A stretch of 14,949 nt of DNA. It comes from DASWJZ01 sp964440525 (lineage in GTDB: Bacteria; Pseudomonadota; Alphaproteobacteria; Rhizobiales; Afifellaceae). A model generated the notes under the pieces. It saw only the letters and a list, made by a program, of their open reading frames with translations, was not told the origin of the DNA and made no database searches. Positions 5,649-14,240 of this stretch are shown piece after piece; the stretch's first letter is position 1, and each line of letters opens with the position of its first letter. A program made the translations under genes and the position numbers. The DNA is taken from contig CAYTTC010000080.1 of NCBI GenBank assembly GCA_964440525.1, positions 1 through 14,949 on the forward strand, given 5' to 3'.

Positions 5649-7907
5649 TCATTCCTGGAGTGAGAAGTACCTGAGGCCGTCTGGAAAAACGTACACATAT
5701 TCTTCGTTACCAGCCGTTGGGCTGGCGCCTTTGCTCCTGTAGATATTGCCGCAAAGCCAAGCGCTTCGGCGATACCCGTCGAAGCGCATGCAGACTTCTT
5801 CGCCGTCGATGCGGACTTCGCCCGTCAGAAATGTGTTTGTGCTGCGATAAGCGACGCGATTTTCGTGATCGATCTGCAGCATGAATGGGGCATTCTTTTC
5901 GTCGCGGACGGGAGAGTTGCCGGACCACGTTCGGGCCGTGACCAGATTCTTCAAATCCGTGCCGGTGACCCGATCTTCCGGATGACCCTGGAAGCCGAAC
6001 GGCCAGTCGGGCATGCCGGCAGCCTTCAACAGCTCCATATGGCGGGTAAGATCCTCCTCTCGCATGTAGGATTCGTAGGCGAGACGGTACGACGCGAGAT
6101 TCACGAATGACAAATGCGGAAAGGCAGCGATTTCGCCGCGTGCCATGTCGAGTTGTCCGCGCGCGGCATAAGTAGCAGCAAGGTATTCGCGCATCGTCTG
6201 CGCAGCGGGCCAGACTGCTTTGACAGCCTCGAGCTCTTTGGCGGCACGGTCATTGTCGCCGACAAGGTAGAAGACGATGCCGGCGAGCAGCCGAAATCCG
6301 GGCGGTGCGGCAGGATTGAGTTGCACGGCCTGCTCTATCGCCGTCACCGCGTCCTCATGCTGCCCCGAATAGGCGAGGACGATCCCGAGATTGGCGCGAG
6401 CTTCGGCATCGTTTGGATTGAGGCTGATCGCCCTGCGGGCGGATTGGATGGCATCCTCGTAGCGCCCATCCGTTAGCTGTAAGATCGCTAGGACCGTATA
6501 GGCTCTGGCATTGTTCGGATCGATTTCAAGCGCCCGGCTTGCCTCGTCATAAGCCTGCTTCCGCGCCATTGCGGCGGGCATCACCGTGTCCCAGGAATCG
6601 AGCCGCCAGACCTCCGCGGCAAGCCGCGCATAGCCGGCGTGCGCGTCTGCGAAATTCGGATCGATCTTGATCGCCTTGGTGTAGAGGGCGAGGGTACGAA
6701 CAAATGTTTCTGCATCGTTGTTGTAATAGCCTTCCGCCTCGGCCCTCAAATAGTAGTCGTAGGCTTGCAAGTTTGAGGTCGGGACTCGGGCTATGTGCTG
6801 TTGTTCTAAATCGGTCAACTCTACTGCGAGCGCCGAAACAATTTGTGCAATCACGTCGTCCTGCAGCGCGAAGATGTCAGCGATTTCGCGGTCGTATTGT
6901 TCAGCCCAAAGCTGCTGTCCGCTTTCCGCCTCGACAAGGTCGGCGCTGATGCGCAGACGCGTGCCCGCTTTCCTCACGCTGCCTTCCAGGACATAGCGAA
7001 CGCCGAAGTCGTGCGCCACATCGCGCGGCTGCACGGTTTTGCCCCGATAGCCCTGCATCGAGCCGCGGGAAATGACGAAAAGCTGAGAGATGCTGGAAAG
7101 CTGCGTCGTCAGATCCTCGGTGAGCCCATCGGCGAAGTATTGCTGCTCCGGGTCGTTCGAGATGTTGGCGAACGGCAGCACGGCGATCGACCGCTTGTCC
7201 GGCACCAACGGCTTCGCCGCCTCCGGCTGAGCCGTATCCCGAAACGGATTCCACCCGGCCCAATAAGACGCACCGCCGGCAATCGCGAGAACGGCGACGA
7301 TGGCAAGCGGAAGGGCGGCCCGCCTCCAGAGCAACGCACGCGCCTTCTTCTTCGCGGCGGGCTTTGGCGCTTTCGTTCCGTCGAGCCGAATACGATAGAC
7401 CCGGAGCGGGCGGGCGATGTTCTTCACCTCCACTTCGCCCATGTCGTCGAAGGTCAGCGGAAGGCGATTCTGGACTTGGCCGCGCACGTCGCGGTGGACG
7501 CAGATTCCGCCGGGATCGGCGAGCCCCTCCAGCCGCGCCGCGACGTTCACGCCGTCGCCGAAAATATCGCCATCATCGATGATGATGTCGCCGACATTGA
7601 TGCCGATGCGAAAGCGGATCAGGCTGTCTTCAGCTTCGCCGGTGTTTCGCTCGGCCATCGAACGCTGGATTTCGACGGCGCATTCGACCGCCGAGACCAC
7701 GCTGGCGAACTCGGCGAGCAGGCCGTCGCCGGTGGTCTTGACGATATTTCCGCGATGCGCGGCGATCTTCGGCCTGACGACCTCGCCGAGATGCGCCTTC
7801 AAGCGCGCCAGCGTGCCGGCCTCATCCACCTCCATCATCCGGCTGTAGCCGGCAACGTCGGCGGCAAGGATAGCGGCTAGTCGCCGTTCCACGTCCTTCA
7901 CCGGCAT
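5649..7907 (-). CDS. Membrane-anchored class III adenylate cyclase with TolB-like and TPR domains
   Basis: Makes cAMP from ATP. The cyclase homology domain fills residues 8-175. Metal aspartates are D17 (ILAADVAGYSR) and D61 (KTTGDGLL), K57 and D114 (DIFGDGVN) are placed to read adenine, and N121 and R125 are the transition-state pair, so it should be active. A single membrane helix follows at about 197-216 behind a Lys/Arg-rich stretch. Next are a TolB-like domain (about 236-350, RSIAVLPFANIS, FADGLTEDL, YVLEGSVRKAG), TPR repeats (about 375-620), and a Trp/Cys-containing C-terminal module that its neighbour lacks. The order predicts a cytoplasmic cyclase driven by an exterior sensing part. 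GAGGG lies upstream of the start. It is convergent with the YHS gene. Confidence 0.93.
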   Translation of the reverse strand: MPVKDVERRLAAILAADVAGYSRMMEVDEAGTLARLKAHLGEVVRPKIAAHRGNIVKTTGDGLLAEFASVVSAVECAVEIQRSMAERNTGEAEDSLIRFRIGINVGDIIIDDGDIFGDGVNVAARLEGLADPGGICVHRDVRGQVQNRLPLTFDDMGEVEVKNIARPLRVYRIRLDGTKAPKPAAKKKARALLWRRAALPLAIVAVLAIAGGASYWAGWNPFRDTAQPEAAKPLVPDKRSIAVLPFANISNDPEQQYFADGLTEDLTTQLSSISQLFVISRGSMQGYRGKTVQPRDVAHDFGVRYVLEGSVRKAGTRLRISADLVEAESGQQLWAEQYDREIADIFALQDDVIAQIVSALAVELTDLEQQHIARVPTSNLQAYDYYLRAEAEGYYNNDAETFVRTLALYTKAIKIDPNFADAHAGYARLAAEVWRLDSWDTVMPAAMARKQAYDEASRALEIDPNNARAYTVLAILQLTDGRYEDAIQSARRAISLNPNDAEARANLGIVLAYSGQHEDAVTAIEQAVQLNPAAPPGFRLLAGIVFYLVGDNDRAAKELEAVKAVWPAAQTMREYLAATYAARGQLDMARGEIAAFPHLSFVNLASYRLAYESYMREEDLTRHMELLKAAGMPDWPFGFQGHPEDRVTGTDLKNLVTARTWSGNSPVRDEKNAPFMLQIDHENRVAYRSTNTFLTGEVRIDGEEVCMRFDGYRRSAWLCGNIYRSKGASPTAGNEEYVYVFPDGLRYFSLQE

Positions 7908-7962
7908 CGGTGCGGCCCTCGCTGCCCCGTGCCTAGCACCTTTTGGGTTTTCTGCCGACCAG
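7501..7962 (-). repeat. Near-identical cyclase N-terminal block, copy A
   Basis: This block aligns with 9552-10013 at a constant offset of 2051 bases with no gaps. It covers about 137 codons of the catalytic domain plus about 55 bases upstream of the start. By eye, coding bases match at roughly nine in ten. Immediately past it, protein similarity drops sharply. It marks a duplication or gene conversion between the two cyclases. Confidence 0.85.
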
Positions 7963-8188
7963 AAGGCATCAAGTGGTTGCGGCGGAGACCCCGGAGAATC
8001 CTTGTCTCACTATGATCTCAGTGGGGCTGTGGCGCGGAAAATATCCCTTAGCCACTCGCTAACGTGGACATGGTGTGAAAATCGCTTTTCTTCGCAAGTT
8101 GACCCATCTCGGACATTCTGGAGGGTTCCATGTCATCGCGAAGAGGCGCATCAACCTCCTCGCCGCAGGGGGCCCCTCCTGCGTATGG

Positions 8189-9958
8189 CTAGCCCTCTTC
8201 GAGTCCGGCGAGCCGCAGCCCTTCGAGGATCGCCGCCATCCGATCCGGATGTTTGTCGGGCTGTCCGGCCTTGATGCTCGCGATCGTGACGCCCGGCGCA
8301 AGAGCACGGAACTTTGCCAGCCAGCGCCGCGCATCGTCCAAGCGGCCGAGCTGCGCGTTCGCCGCGATCAGCATCCAGTAGGTACCGTCATAGTTGGGAT
8401 TGACCGCCAGCGACTGCTCGGCTGCTTTCAGCGCTTCCTCATAGTTGCCCAGCGCCATGTATGCGTGCGCAATCGCAGACATCGGCAAGTGCGCTGTCGG
8501 GTCGCCCGGGCTCATGAGGATCGCGCGACGACTATGGGCTATAGATTCCTCCAAATTCCCACAGTGGATTTTGGCGATCCCCGCCCAGATCAGCACTGTC
8601 TGATTGTTCGGGTTCGCCTCGACGGCGTTGGCGACGATCTGCATGCCGCGGTCGTAGTCCCGCCCAATGTTCACAAGAGTGTTGCCACATAACGCAAGTA
8701 CCGCCGCATCGCCCTGGGCATTGGCAAGGGCGCGGCGCGCAAGGTCGAGACAGATCGTACGGTCGTCGATGGTGAGCATCGGCCACCCCATCGCGATGCG
8801 GAATCCAAGCGCCCAGGAGGCATTGGTAAGGAAAGGAGCGTAGTTCGGCTCAAGTGCAATCGCCTGCATCATCTGCGCATAAGCCTCGGCATTGTCCTCG
8901 GGCCGGGCCGCGTACATCTTCGACAGCGCCCTCAGATAGAGATCATAGGCATCGAGGTTTTCCGGGCGTTTCCGGCGCGATCGTTCGATTTCGGCCAACC
9001 GGATCTGCGGTTCAATGACCACGACCACACTCTCGGTAATCCGGTCCTGTACGTCGAAGATGTCCTCAACGGCGCCGTCGAACCTGTCGGCCCAGAGGTG
9101 CGCTCCCGAGGTCCCATCGACAAGTTGCGCCGTTATCCGCAGCCGCTGACCGGCGCGCCGCACGCTGCCCTCCAGCACGTAGCGGACCCCGAGTTCCTTG
9201 GCCACCTGCCGCACATCGATGGAGCGGCCCTTGAAGACGAAGCTCGAATTGCGGGCGATCACTGCGAAGGACTTGAAGCGGCTGAGCGCCGTGATGATGT
9301 CCTCGACGACACCGTCGGCAAAATAGTCCTGCTCGGCGTCGCCACTCATGTTCTGGAAAGGCAGCACCGCAATCGCCGGCTTGTCGGGAAGACCCGGCGT
9401 GGAACGCGACGAGGAGGGCTGCTTCGCGTTCTCCGGCCGCAGACGATAGGCACGGATCGGCCGCGCGATGTTCTTCAGCACTTGCTCGCCCAAGTCATCG
9501 AACGCTACACTCGTCTTGCCGGCGGCGTCCTCCTGCACGCGCTGCGAAACGCAGATGCCGCCGGGATCGGCGAGCCCCTCCAGCCGCGCCGCGATGTTCA
9601 CGCCGTCGCCGAAGATGTCGCTGTCTTCGATGATAATGTCGCCGACGTTGATTCCGATTCGAAAGCGGATTTGGTTGTCTTCAGGGTCGCCGGCGTTCCG
9701 CTCAGCCATCGAGCGCTGGATTTCGACGGCGCATTCGACCGCCGCGACGACGCTGGCGAACTCGGCGAGCAGGCCGTCGCCGGTCGTCTTGACGATGTTT
9801 CCGCGATGCGCCTCGATCTTGGGCCTGACGACCTCGGCGAGGTGTGCCTTCAGGCGCCCCAGCGTGCCGGCCTCGTCCACCTCCATCATCCGGCTGTAGC
9901 CGGCCACGTCGGCGGCAAGGATAGCGGCTAGTCGCCGTTCCACTTCCTTCCCCGGCAT
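8189..9958 (-). CDS. Soluble class III adenylate cyclase with TolB-like and TPR domains
   Basis: Paralogue of the neighbouring cyclase with the same catalytic set at the same numbers: D17, K57, D61, D114, N121, R125. After the cyclase domain a short Ser-rich linker (about 180-190) leads straight into the TolB-like domain (KPAIAVLPFQNMSGDAEQDY, then FADGVVEDI, YVLEGSVRRAG, about 193-310). TPRs follow to the end (about 330-575; clear units contain EANPNNQTVLIWAGIA and SLAVNPNYDGTYWM). No membrane helix is visible, so the 589-aa protein should be cytoplasmic. GAGGG precedes the ATG at 9958. The two cyclases are about 280 bases apart in the same direction; the shared leader (including TGCTAGGCA on the coding strand) suggests each has its own similar promoter. 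Confidence 0.93.
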   Translation of the reverse strand: MPGKEVERRLAAILAADVAGYSRMMEVDEAGTLGRLKAHLAEVVRPKIEAHRGNIVKTTGDGLLAEFASVVAAVECAVEIQRSMAERNAGDPEDNQIRFRIGINVGDIIIEDSDIFGDGVNIAARLEGLADPGGICVSQRVQEDAAGKTSVAFDDLGEQVLKNIARPIRAYRLRPENAKQPSSSRSTPGLPDKPAIAVLPFQNMSGDAEQDYFADGVVEDIITALSRFKSFAVIARNSSFVFKGRSIDVRQVAKELGVRYVLEGSVRRAGQRLRITAQLVDGTSGAHLWADRFDGAVEDIFDVQDRITESVVVVIEPQIRLAEIERSRRKRPENLDAYDLYLRALSKMYAARPEDNAEAYAQMMQAIALEPNYAPFLTNASWALGFRIAMGWPMLTIDDRTICLDLARRALANAQGDAAVLALCGNTLVNIGRDYDRGMQIVANAVEANPNNQTVLIWAGIAKIHCGNLEESIAHSRRAILMSPGDPTAHLPMSAIAHAYMALGNYEEALKAAEQSLAVNPNYDGTYWMLIAANAQLGRLDDARRWLAKFRALAPGVTIASIKAGQPDKHPDRMAAILEGLRLAGLEEG

Positions 9959-10013
9959 CGTTGCGGCCCTCGCTTCATCCTGCCTAGCATTTTTCCGGCC
10001 CGCTGCCGATCAG
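9552..10013 (-). repeat. Near-identical cyclase N-terminal block, copy B
   Basis: Partner of 7501-7962 (offset 2051, gapless). Both copies carry TGCCTAGCA on the plus strand about 23 bases past the start codon (9981-9989 here; 7930-7938 in copy A) and the same GAGGG ribosome-binding region. Conservation of the leader suggests either a recent event or a shared control site. Confidence 0.85.
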
Positions 10014-10155
10014 TGCCATGGGCGTCGCGAGCGCCGCTCGTTTGCTGACCGCGATGGCGTGGAGCCGTTGCGGTCGAACGGCACTTGGCTCTTTTCCTAT
10101 TGATTTTTGGGTTTCTTTGAGCCCCTTTTTCTTCGAACTTACAGCGGCGTTCCGA

Positions 10156-11199
10156 ATGAACTCGGATCAATTGGTCGGGGCTTTCGTATTTCCGGAGGTC
10201 TGGCGTGATCTCGCACTCTTTCGAAGGCTTCTTGGCGCGCTTCGAGACTATGGCGTCAATGCCCTCCTGACGGAAAGCGACAGGTACGACGAGGCAGCTA
10301 TCGGCGCCGTGCATGATGTTGGTCTTCGATTTTATGCCGGCATTTCCTGTTTTTCCGACCATGCAACAAACTTCAGCCAGCTCGTCGAGCGGCCGGAACT
10401 GTGGCCAGTTCTTGAGACTGGTGAGCCGCGACCGCAAATGGAGTGGTATGTCGGTATCACTCCAACAGATCGCCGGCAGCAGCGACAGGTTCTCTCAACG
10501 ATACATACGGTCGCGGCAACTTACCCAGTTGATGGCCTCTTCTTGGACTTCGTGCGTTGGCCGGTGCACTGGGAGGTCGAACTTCGCCCCGACCGTCCGC
10601 GCCCGCCCGATTCGGGTTTCGACCCCGGCACCTTGACCATCTTCGAGCATGCAACCGGTGTCCGACTGCCGCCCGACTCGGTTCCCGTCAGGACCCGGGC
10701 AGGCTGGATCAGGGAGCGGTATCTGCGGGAATGGGTGGAGTTCAAATGCAAAGTTGTGAGTGACTTCGTGGGCGAGGCGCGTACGCTCTTCAAGAACGTA
10801 AGACAGGATGCGCAACTAGGACTTTTCATTGTTCCGGACGTTGATGGACGGACGGAAGCGCTCACCGGACAACGTTTGCGCGATCTCGCTCCCTTGGCGG
10901 ATTTGATCTCTCCGATGCTCTACCACAACATCCTTCTCCGACCGCCAAGTTGGATCGGCGAAGCACTTCCTGCGATTGTCCAAGTGGCCGGTCGGAAGAC
11001 ATTGCCGGTTGTGCAAGTTGATTCCAATCGTGATCCCGGACTGGCCGCCGATTGGGGTCCTCCAATGTCGGTCGAAGACTGGAAGGAAACACTTGCAAAA
11101 GTGAAAGACCGAACAGACCTCGCCGGCGTAGTCGTTTTCCCCGGAACCAGCCTCATCGGCAATGGGAGGGGCGAATTGCTACGGGCAGTTGTCGGTTAG
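10156..11199 (+). CDS. Putative TIM-barrel glycoside-hydrolase-like protein (347 aa)
   Basis: The frame opens at 10018, but residues before ATG 10156 look non-coding and overlap the cyclase leader; from MNSDQLVGAFVFPEVWRDL the sequence reads as protein. Alternating strand-helix units suggest a (beta/alpha)8 barrel. The motif VDGLFLDFVRWPVHWE (about 125-140) resembles the 'D-x-x-R-x-P' strand of hypothetical glycosyl hydrolase-like families (the DUF4015/GHL group), with D131 and E140 as candidate acids. DLISPMLYHN (249-258) fits a later barrel strand. There is no signal peptide, so it is probably cytoplasmic. It lies 25 bases upstream of the ABC ATPase and should act on what the transporter brings in. 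The reaction is unknown; I assign only a fold with moderate confidence. Confidence 0.7.
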   Translation: MNSDQLVGAFVFPEVWRDLALFRRLLGALRDYGVNALLTESDRYDEAAIGAVHDVGLRFYAGISCFSDHATNFSQLVERPELWPVLETGEPRPQMEWYVGITPTDRRQQRQVLSTIHTVAATYPVDGLFLDFVRWPVHWEVELRPDRPRPPDSGFDPGTLTIFEHATGVRLPPDSVPVRTRAGWIRERYLREWVEFKCKVVSDFVGEARTLFKNVRQDAQLGLFIVPDVDGRTEALTGQRLRDLAPLADLISPMLYHNILLRPPSWIGEALPAIVQVAGRKTLPVVQVDSNRDPGLAADWGPPMSVEDWKETLAKVKDRTDLAGVVVFPGTSLIGNGRGELLRAVVG

Positions 11200-11224
11200 C
11201 GAGATATCGACTCACGAGGGCAAG

Positions 11225-11983
11225 ATGCCAGACGCTGTGCTTCGAGCAGAAGCCATCAACAAGAGTTTTGGCGCTGTCATCGCGTTACACGACGTCTCGA
11301 TGGCTCTTGGTTCCGGAGAGATCACCGGACTCGTCGGCGACAACGGCGCAGGGAAATCCACTTTGGTAAAGATCATCAGCGGCGTGCTTCGCCCTGATGC
11401 TGGCGCCCTTGACTTCGACGGAGCGCGCGTTGACTTCGCCTCGCCGGCTGAGGCGCGCGCCAGCGGAATCGAGACCGTTTATCAGGATCTTGCACTCGTC
11501 GGAAACATGACGGTCTGGGCAAATGTCTATCTCGGCCGCGAATTGACCCAGGGTCCAAAGTTCATGCACGTGCTCGACAAACGTACCATGTCGTCGAACA
11601 CGCGACAGATGTTGAAACAGTTCGCAGTGAACGTGCCGCCGATCGACGGGTCTGTTGAAACACTATCCGGTGGACAGCGACAAATTGTGGCAATCGCTCG
11701 TGCAGGCGCCTGGGGGTCGAAACTCATTGTCATGGACGAGCCCACCGCCGCGCTGGGTGTCGCGGAAACGAGGGCAGTGGAGGAGGTCATCCTCGGCCTG
11801 CGGAAGCGAGGACTCAGCGTGCTCGTGATCAGCCACAACCTCGATCAGATTTTCCGGATCACAGACCGTATCTGGGTGTTGCGCCGGGGGCGGATGATCG
11901 GCCAGCGCGAGACAAGAGAGACTCGACCAGATGAGATTGTCAGTATGATCACCGGCGCCGCGGCGCTGAATCAGGGCGGCTGA
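11225..11983 (+). CDS. Sugar ABC transporter ATP-binding protein, FrcA-like (252 aa)
   Basis: Start ATG 11225 follows GAGGG at 11217-11221; the frame opens earlier at 11162 inside the previous gene. One complete nucleotide-binding domain: Walker A GDNGAGKST (38-46), Q-loop Q87 in ETVYQDLAL, signature LSGGQ (147-151), Walker B LIVMDE (167-172), and switch H204 in VISHNL. The sequence PTAALGVAETR after Walker B and the single-domain length are typical of FrcA-type CUT2 ATPases rather than the double-length RbsA or XylG. It energises the permease encoded next, with which it overlaps by one base (TGATG). Confidence 0.95.
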   Translation: MPDAVLRAEAINKSFGAVIALHDVSMALGSGEITGLVGDNGAGKSTLVKIISGVLRPDAGALDFDGARVDFASPAEARASGIETVYQDLALVGNMTVWANVYLGRELTQGPKFMHVLDKRTMSSNTRQMLKQFAVNVPPIDGSVETLSGGQRQIVAIARAGAWGSKLIVMDEPTAALGVAETRAVEEVILGLRKRGLSVLVISHNLDQIFRITDRIWVLRRGRMIGQRETRETRPDEIVSMITGAAALNQGG

Positions 11984-12963
11984 TGACCGCGACGGTACAG
12001 GCAGCCGGGACCGCCGCCGCTAACATCGCGCGACGTCACGGCATTCTCCTCGTTTTTCTGGTGCTCGTCGGTTTCATGTTTGCAACGAAATCGACCTTCG
12101 GGACCTACCAAAACATCATCAATGTTCTTCAGCAGAATTCCATCATCGGCATCATCGCCTGCGGAATGACGTTCGCGATCATTCTGGGCGGCTTTGATCT
12201 GTCCGTAGGCTCGGTTACCGCCCTGTCCAGCGTCGTTGGTGCAACGCTGATGATAGACGCGGGAGCGTACGGCATCCCCATCGGGATCGCGGGCGCGCTG
12301 CTCGCCTGTCTTCTCGTCGGAGTAACCAATGGTTGGCTGATCGCGTATCTCGGAGTGAACCCGTTTGTCGCAACGCTTGGCACGATGACCGTGGTGCGCG
12401 GTCTAATCTATGTCTACACCAATGCCTCGCCCCGCTTCGGAGTGCCTTATTCCTTCACCACAGTCGGATTGGGATACATCGCGGGCATCCCGATACCGGC
12501 AATCATCTTTGCAATCGTTGCCCTTCTGCTCGGTTTCGTGCTGCACCGGACGCGTTTCGGCCACTACGTCTATGCCGTCGGTGGGAATGTGGTTGCCACT
12601 TCCGAGATGGGGGTGAACGCCCGCGGCGTACGCTTCGCAGTCTATGTGTTGGTTTCGGGATGTGCTGCACTGTCGGGCATTATCCTGATCGGTCAGACCG
12701 CAAGCGCCACCCCCCAGGCAGCTCTCGGCTACGAGCTCACCGCTATTGCCGCCGTGATTGTTGGCGGAGCATCTCTCGGAGGGGGGCGCGGCCGCATCTC
12801 AGGTACGATCATTGGGGTGTTTTTGTTAGGCGTTGTAGCCAACGCGCTGAACCTCTTCGGGGTCTCTCCGTTCTGGCAGCCGGTCGCGACCGGGCTGATC
12901 CTCATCGTTGCCGTGGCTTTCGACGGATATTCGAGGCGCGGTGTGTTTGCGCACGGGAGATGA
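11983..12963 (+). CDS. Sugar ABC transporter permease, RbsC/FrcC-like (326 aa)
   Basis: Inner-membrane channel subunit of the importer (BPD_transp_2 family), about eight to ten hydrophobic helices. Family marks include GGFDLSVGSVTALSSVVGA (about 63-81), the NPFVATLGTMTVVRG segment, RTRFGHYVYAVGGN in a cytoplasmic loop, and IAAVIVGGASLGGGRGRISGT, the ATPase-contacting region. Length is normal for the family. It starts on the last base of the ATPase stop codon, so expression is coupled. The binding protein follows after a 128-base gap containing a hairpin. The substrate is not predictable from sequence; CUT2 permeases carry mainly monosaccharides. Confidence 0.95.
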   Translation: MTATVQAAGTAAANIARRHGILLVFLVLVGFMFATKSTFGTYQNIINVLQQNSIIGIIACGMTFAIILGGFDLSVGSVTALSSVVGATLMIDAGAYGIPIGIAGALLACLLVGVTNGWLIAYLGVNPFVATLGTMTVVRGLIYVYTNASPRFGVPYSFTTVGLGYIAGIPIPAIIFAIVALLLGFVLHRTRFGHYVYAVGGNVVATSEMGVNARGVRFAVYVLVSGCAALSGIILIGQTASATPQAALGYELTAIAAVIVGGASLGGGRGRISGTIIGVFLLGVVANALNLFGVSPFWQPVATGLILIVAVAFDGYSRRGVFAHGR

Positions 12964-12989
12964 GGGCATTGCCAGCGCGCCGTTGACCA

Positions 12990-13006
12990 CGGCCGGTTGC
13001 CGGCCG
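12990..13006. promoter_or_regulatory. Hairpin between permease and binding-protein genes
   Basis: CGGCCGG (12990-12996) pairs perfectly with CCGGCCG (13000-13006) around a three-base loop. It lies in the only real gap of the operon, 27 bases after the permease stop, and no T-run follows. It could block 3' decay or cap a processed transcript so that the binding protein is made in excess, as is usual for these importers. Confidence 0.45.
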
Positions 13007-13077
13007 AAAGATAGAACGGCACGATGGTCGGGGGCACAAGCGGACGGTCCCCGCCCCAGCAGAGATAAGCGGTCCGC

Positions 13078-13083
13078 GGGAGG
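13078..13083 (+). promoter_or_regulatory. Ribosome binding site deciding the binding-protein start
   Basis: GGGAGG lies eight bases before ATG 13092. A second perfect-looking site (AAGGAGG near 13134) lies inside the reading frame with no start codon at a useful distance, so 13092 is preferred. GTCCGC at 13072-13077 can pair with GCGGAC at 13040-13045, which would bring a stem right next to this site. Confidence 0.5.
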
Positions 13084-13091
13084 AAACGGTC

Positions 13092-14162
13092 ATGGCTCTA
13101 GGCGGTTCTCTTAGGGATGAAAACAGGCGAGGGAAGGAGGTCAATCGGCGCGGCCTCCTCAGAGGGATGGCAGCGTTCGGCCTGCTGGTTTCCGCATTTC
13201 CGGGGTTGCCTTCGACCGCGGCGGCGGCGGACCTTAGCTGCCTTCCCGTCGTCAGAATGGCAGCAATTCCGGACACGCCGCCGGCCAACAAGAGGATCGG
13301 TGTGAGTGTTGCCTATCTGAAGGTGCCCTTCTACGCGAACTTCAAGACCGGCCTGGAGGATGGAGCGAAGCAGTTCGGCTTCACATACGATCTTGTCGAC
13401 GGGAACAGCGGCGACGTGGCAACTGAGCTGGCGAACCTGCAGAATTTCATCGCCCAGAAGTATGATCTCATCATCCTGGTGCCCTCGGGCGATGGGATCA
13501 TCCCTGGGATCAAGCTCGTGAACGATGCCGGAATCCCGATCATCGAGGCAAACAACAAAGCGGGGTTCGGCCGGTCGGAAGTGAATGTCGAGACCTATGT
13601 CGGCGCGGATGACGTCGACTTCGGTCGGCTGCAGGGGGAACTCCTCAATCAAGCCTTCAACGGCCAGAACGCGAAGGTCGCCTATGTCATGGGTTTCGCG
13701 GGCAGTCCCGCACAGGTTTTGCGGGCCAAGGGATGGGACGAATTCCGGGCGAAGAATTCACAATATGAAGAAGTCGCAAGAGTGACTGACGATTTCGACG
13801 GCGCCAAAGCCCTCGCGGTGGTTCAGGATCTCCTCAGCCGATTCCCCAAGGGAGAGCTCGACGCGATCGTGATGCAGGGGCCAGAGGGCGCGGCCGCCGT
13901 TGATTTCGCCGCCAGGAATGGTCGGGACGAGATCAAGTTCATCGCCGGTGATTACCCCGCGGACATCCGGCAACTGATCCACGACGGCAAGATCTTCGGC
14001 ACCGTCGACCAGGATCCGTACCCGCAGGCGTATGAAGCGATGCACATGGCGTATCTGTTTCTCAACGGCAAGGAAGCCGAAGTTCCGAAGCCGTACTTCC
14101 TGCCGCTGCCCCTGGTCACGAAGGAGAACGCAGAAGCGACTCCGCCGGCGTGGGGCTGCTAG
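13092..14162 (+). CDS. Sugar ABC transporter substrate-binding protein, Tat-type signal (356 aa)
   Basis: Periplasmic binding protein type 1 (Peripla_BP_4, RbsB-like). The N-terminus carries NRRGLLRGMAAFGLLVSAF (about 18-36), a twin-arginine motif before a hydrophobic stretch, then a cut near AAAA/DLS; export in a folded state is likely. The fold starts RIGVSVAYLKVPFYANFKTG (about 73-92). Typical ligand-site segments are DLIILVPSGDGIIPGIKLV, then IPIIEANNKA, YVGADDVDFGRLQGE, and GTVDQDPYPQAYEAMHMA. Aromatic and Asp/Asn residues in these loops fit sugar binding. It is the last gene of the operon, which is unusual since the binding protein is often first. A strong hairpin lies 15 bases after its stop. 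Confidence 0.94.
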   Translation: MALGGSLRDENRRGKEVNRRGLLRGMAAFGLLVSAFPGLPSTAAAADLSCLPVVRMAAIPDTPPANKRIGVSVAYLKVPFYANFKTGLEDGAKQFGFTYDLVDGNSGDVATELANLQNFIAQKYDLIILVPSGDGIIPGIKLVNDAGIPIIEANNKAGFGRSEVNVETYVGADDVDFGRLQGELLNQAFNGQNAKVAYVMGFAGSPAQVLRAKGWDEFRAKNSQYEEVARVTDDFDGAKALAVVQDLLSRFPKGELDAIVMQGPEGAAAVDFAARNGRDEIKFIAGDYPADIRQLIHDGKIFGTVDQDPYPQAYEAMHMAYLFLNGKEAEVPKPYFLPLPLVTKENAEATPPAWGC

Positions 14163-14177
14163 GCCCAAATCGACGCT

Positions 14178-14211
14178 GCCTGTCCCCGGCGGGAGAGCGC
14201 CGGGGACAGGC
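14178..14211. terminator. Strong hairpin between convergent genes
   Basis: A perfect 13-bp stem, GCCTGTCCCCGGC (14178-14190) with GCCGGGGACAGGC (14199-14211), closes an eight-base loop. It lies between the stop of the binding-protein gene and the stop of the leftward gene at 14241. There is no T-tract on either side, so it fits the high-GC bidirectional terminators of rhizobia or an mRNA 3'-stabiliser. Confidence 0.8.
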
Positions 14212-14240
14212 TGACGGACGAGGCGGTGGGTGGAGGGTCC

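Noticed and set aside
6843..7880. Long rightward ORF antisense to the first cyclase (and a similar one at 9098-9931)
   Set aside because: The cyclase catalytic and TolB-like motifs are unambiguous on the other strand; the twin antisense ORFs only mirror the duplicated block.
8166..8183. GC-rich hairpin-like stretch just past the soluble cyclase as a terminator
   Set aside because: The stem is interrupted and has no T-run on the coding strand.
10018..10155. N-terminal extension of the TIM-barrel gene from an upstream ATG
   Set aside because: The residues have non-coding character and overlap the conserved leader of the divergent cyclase gene.
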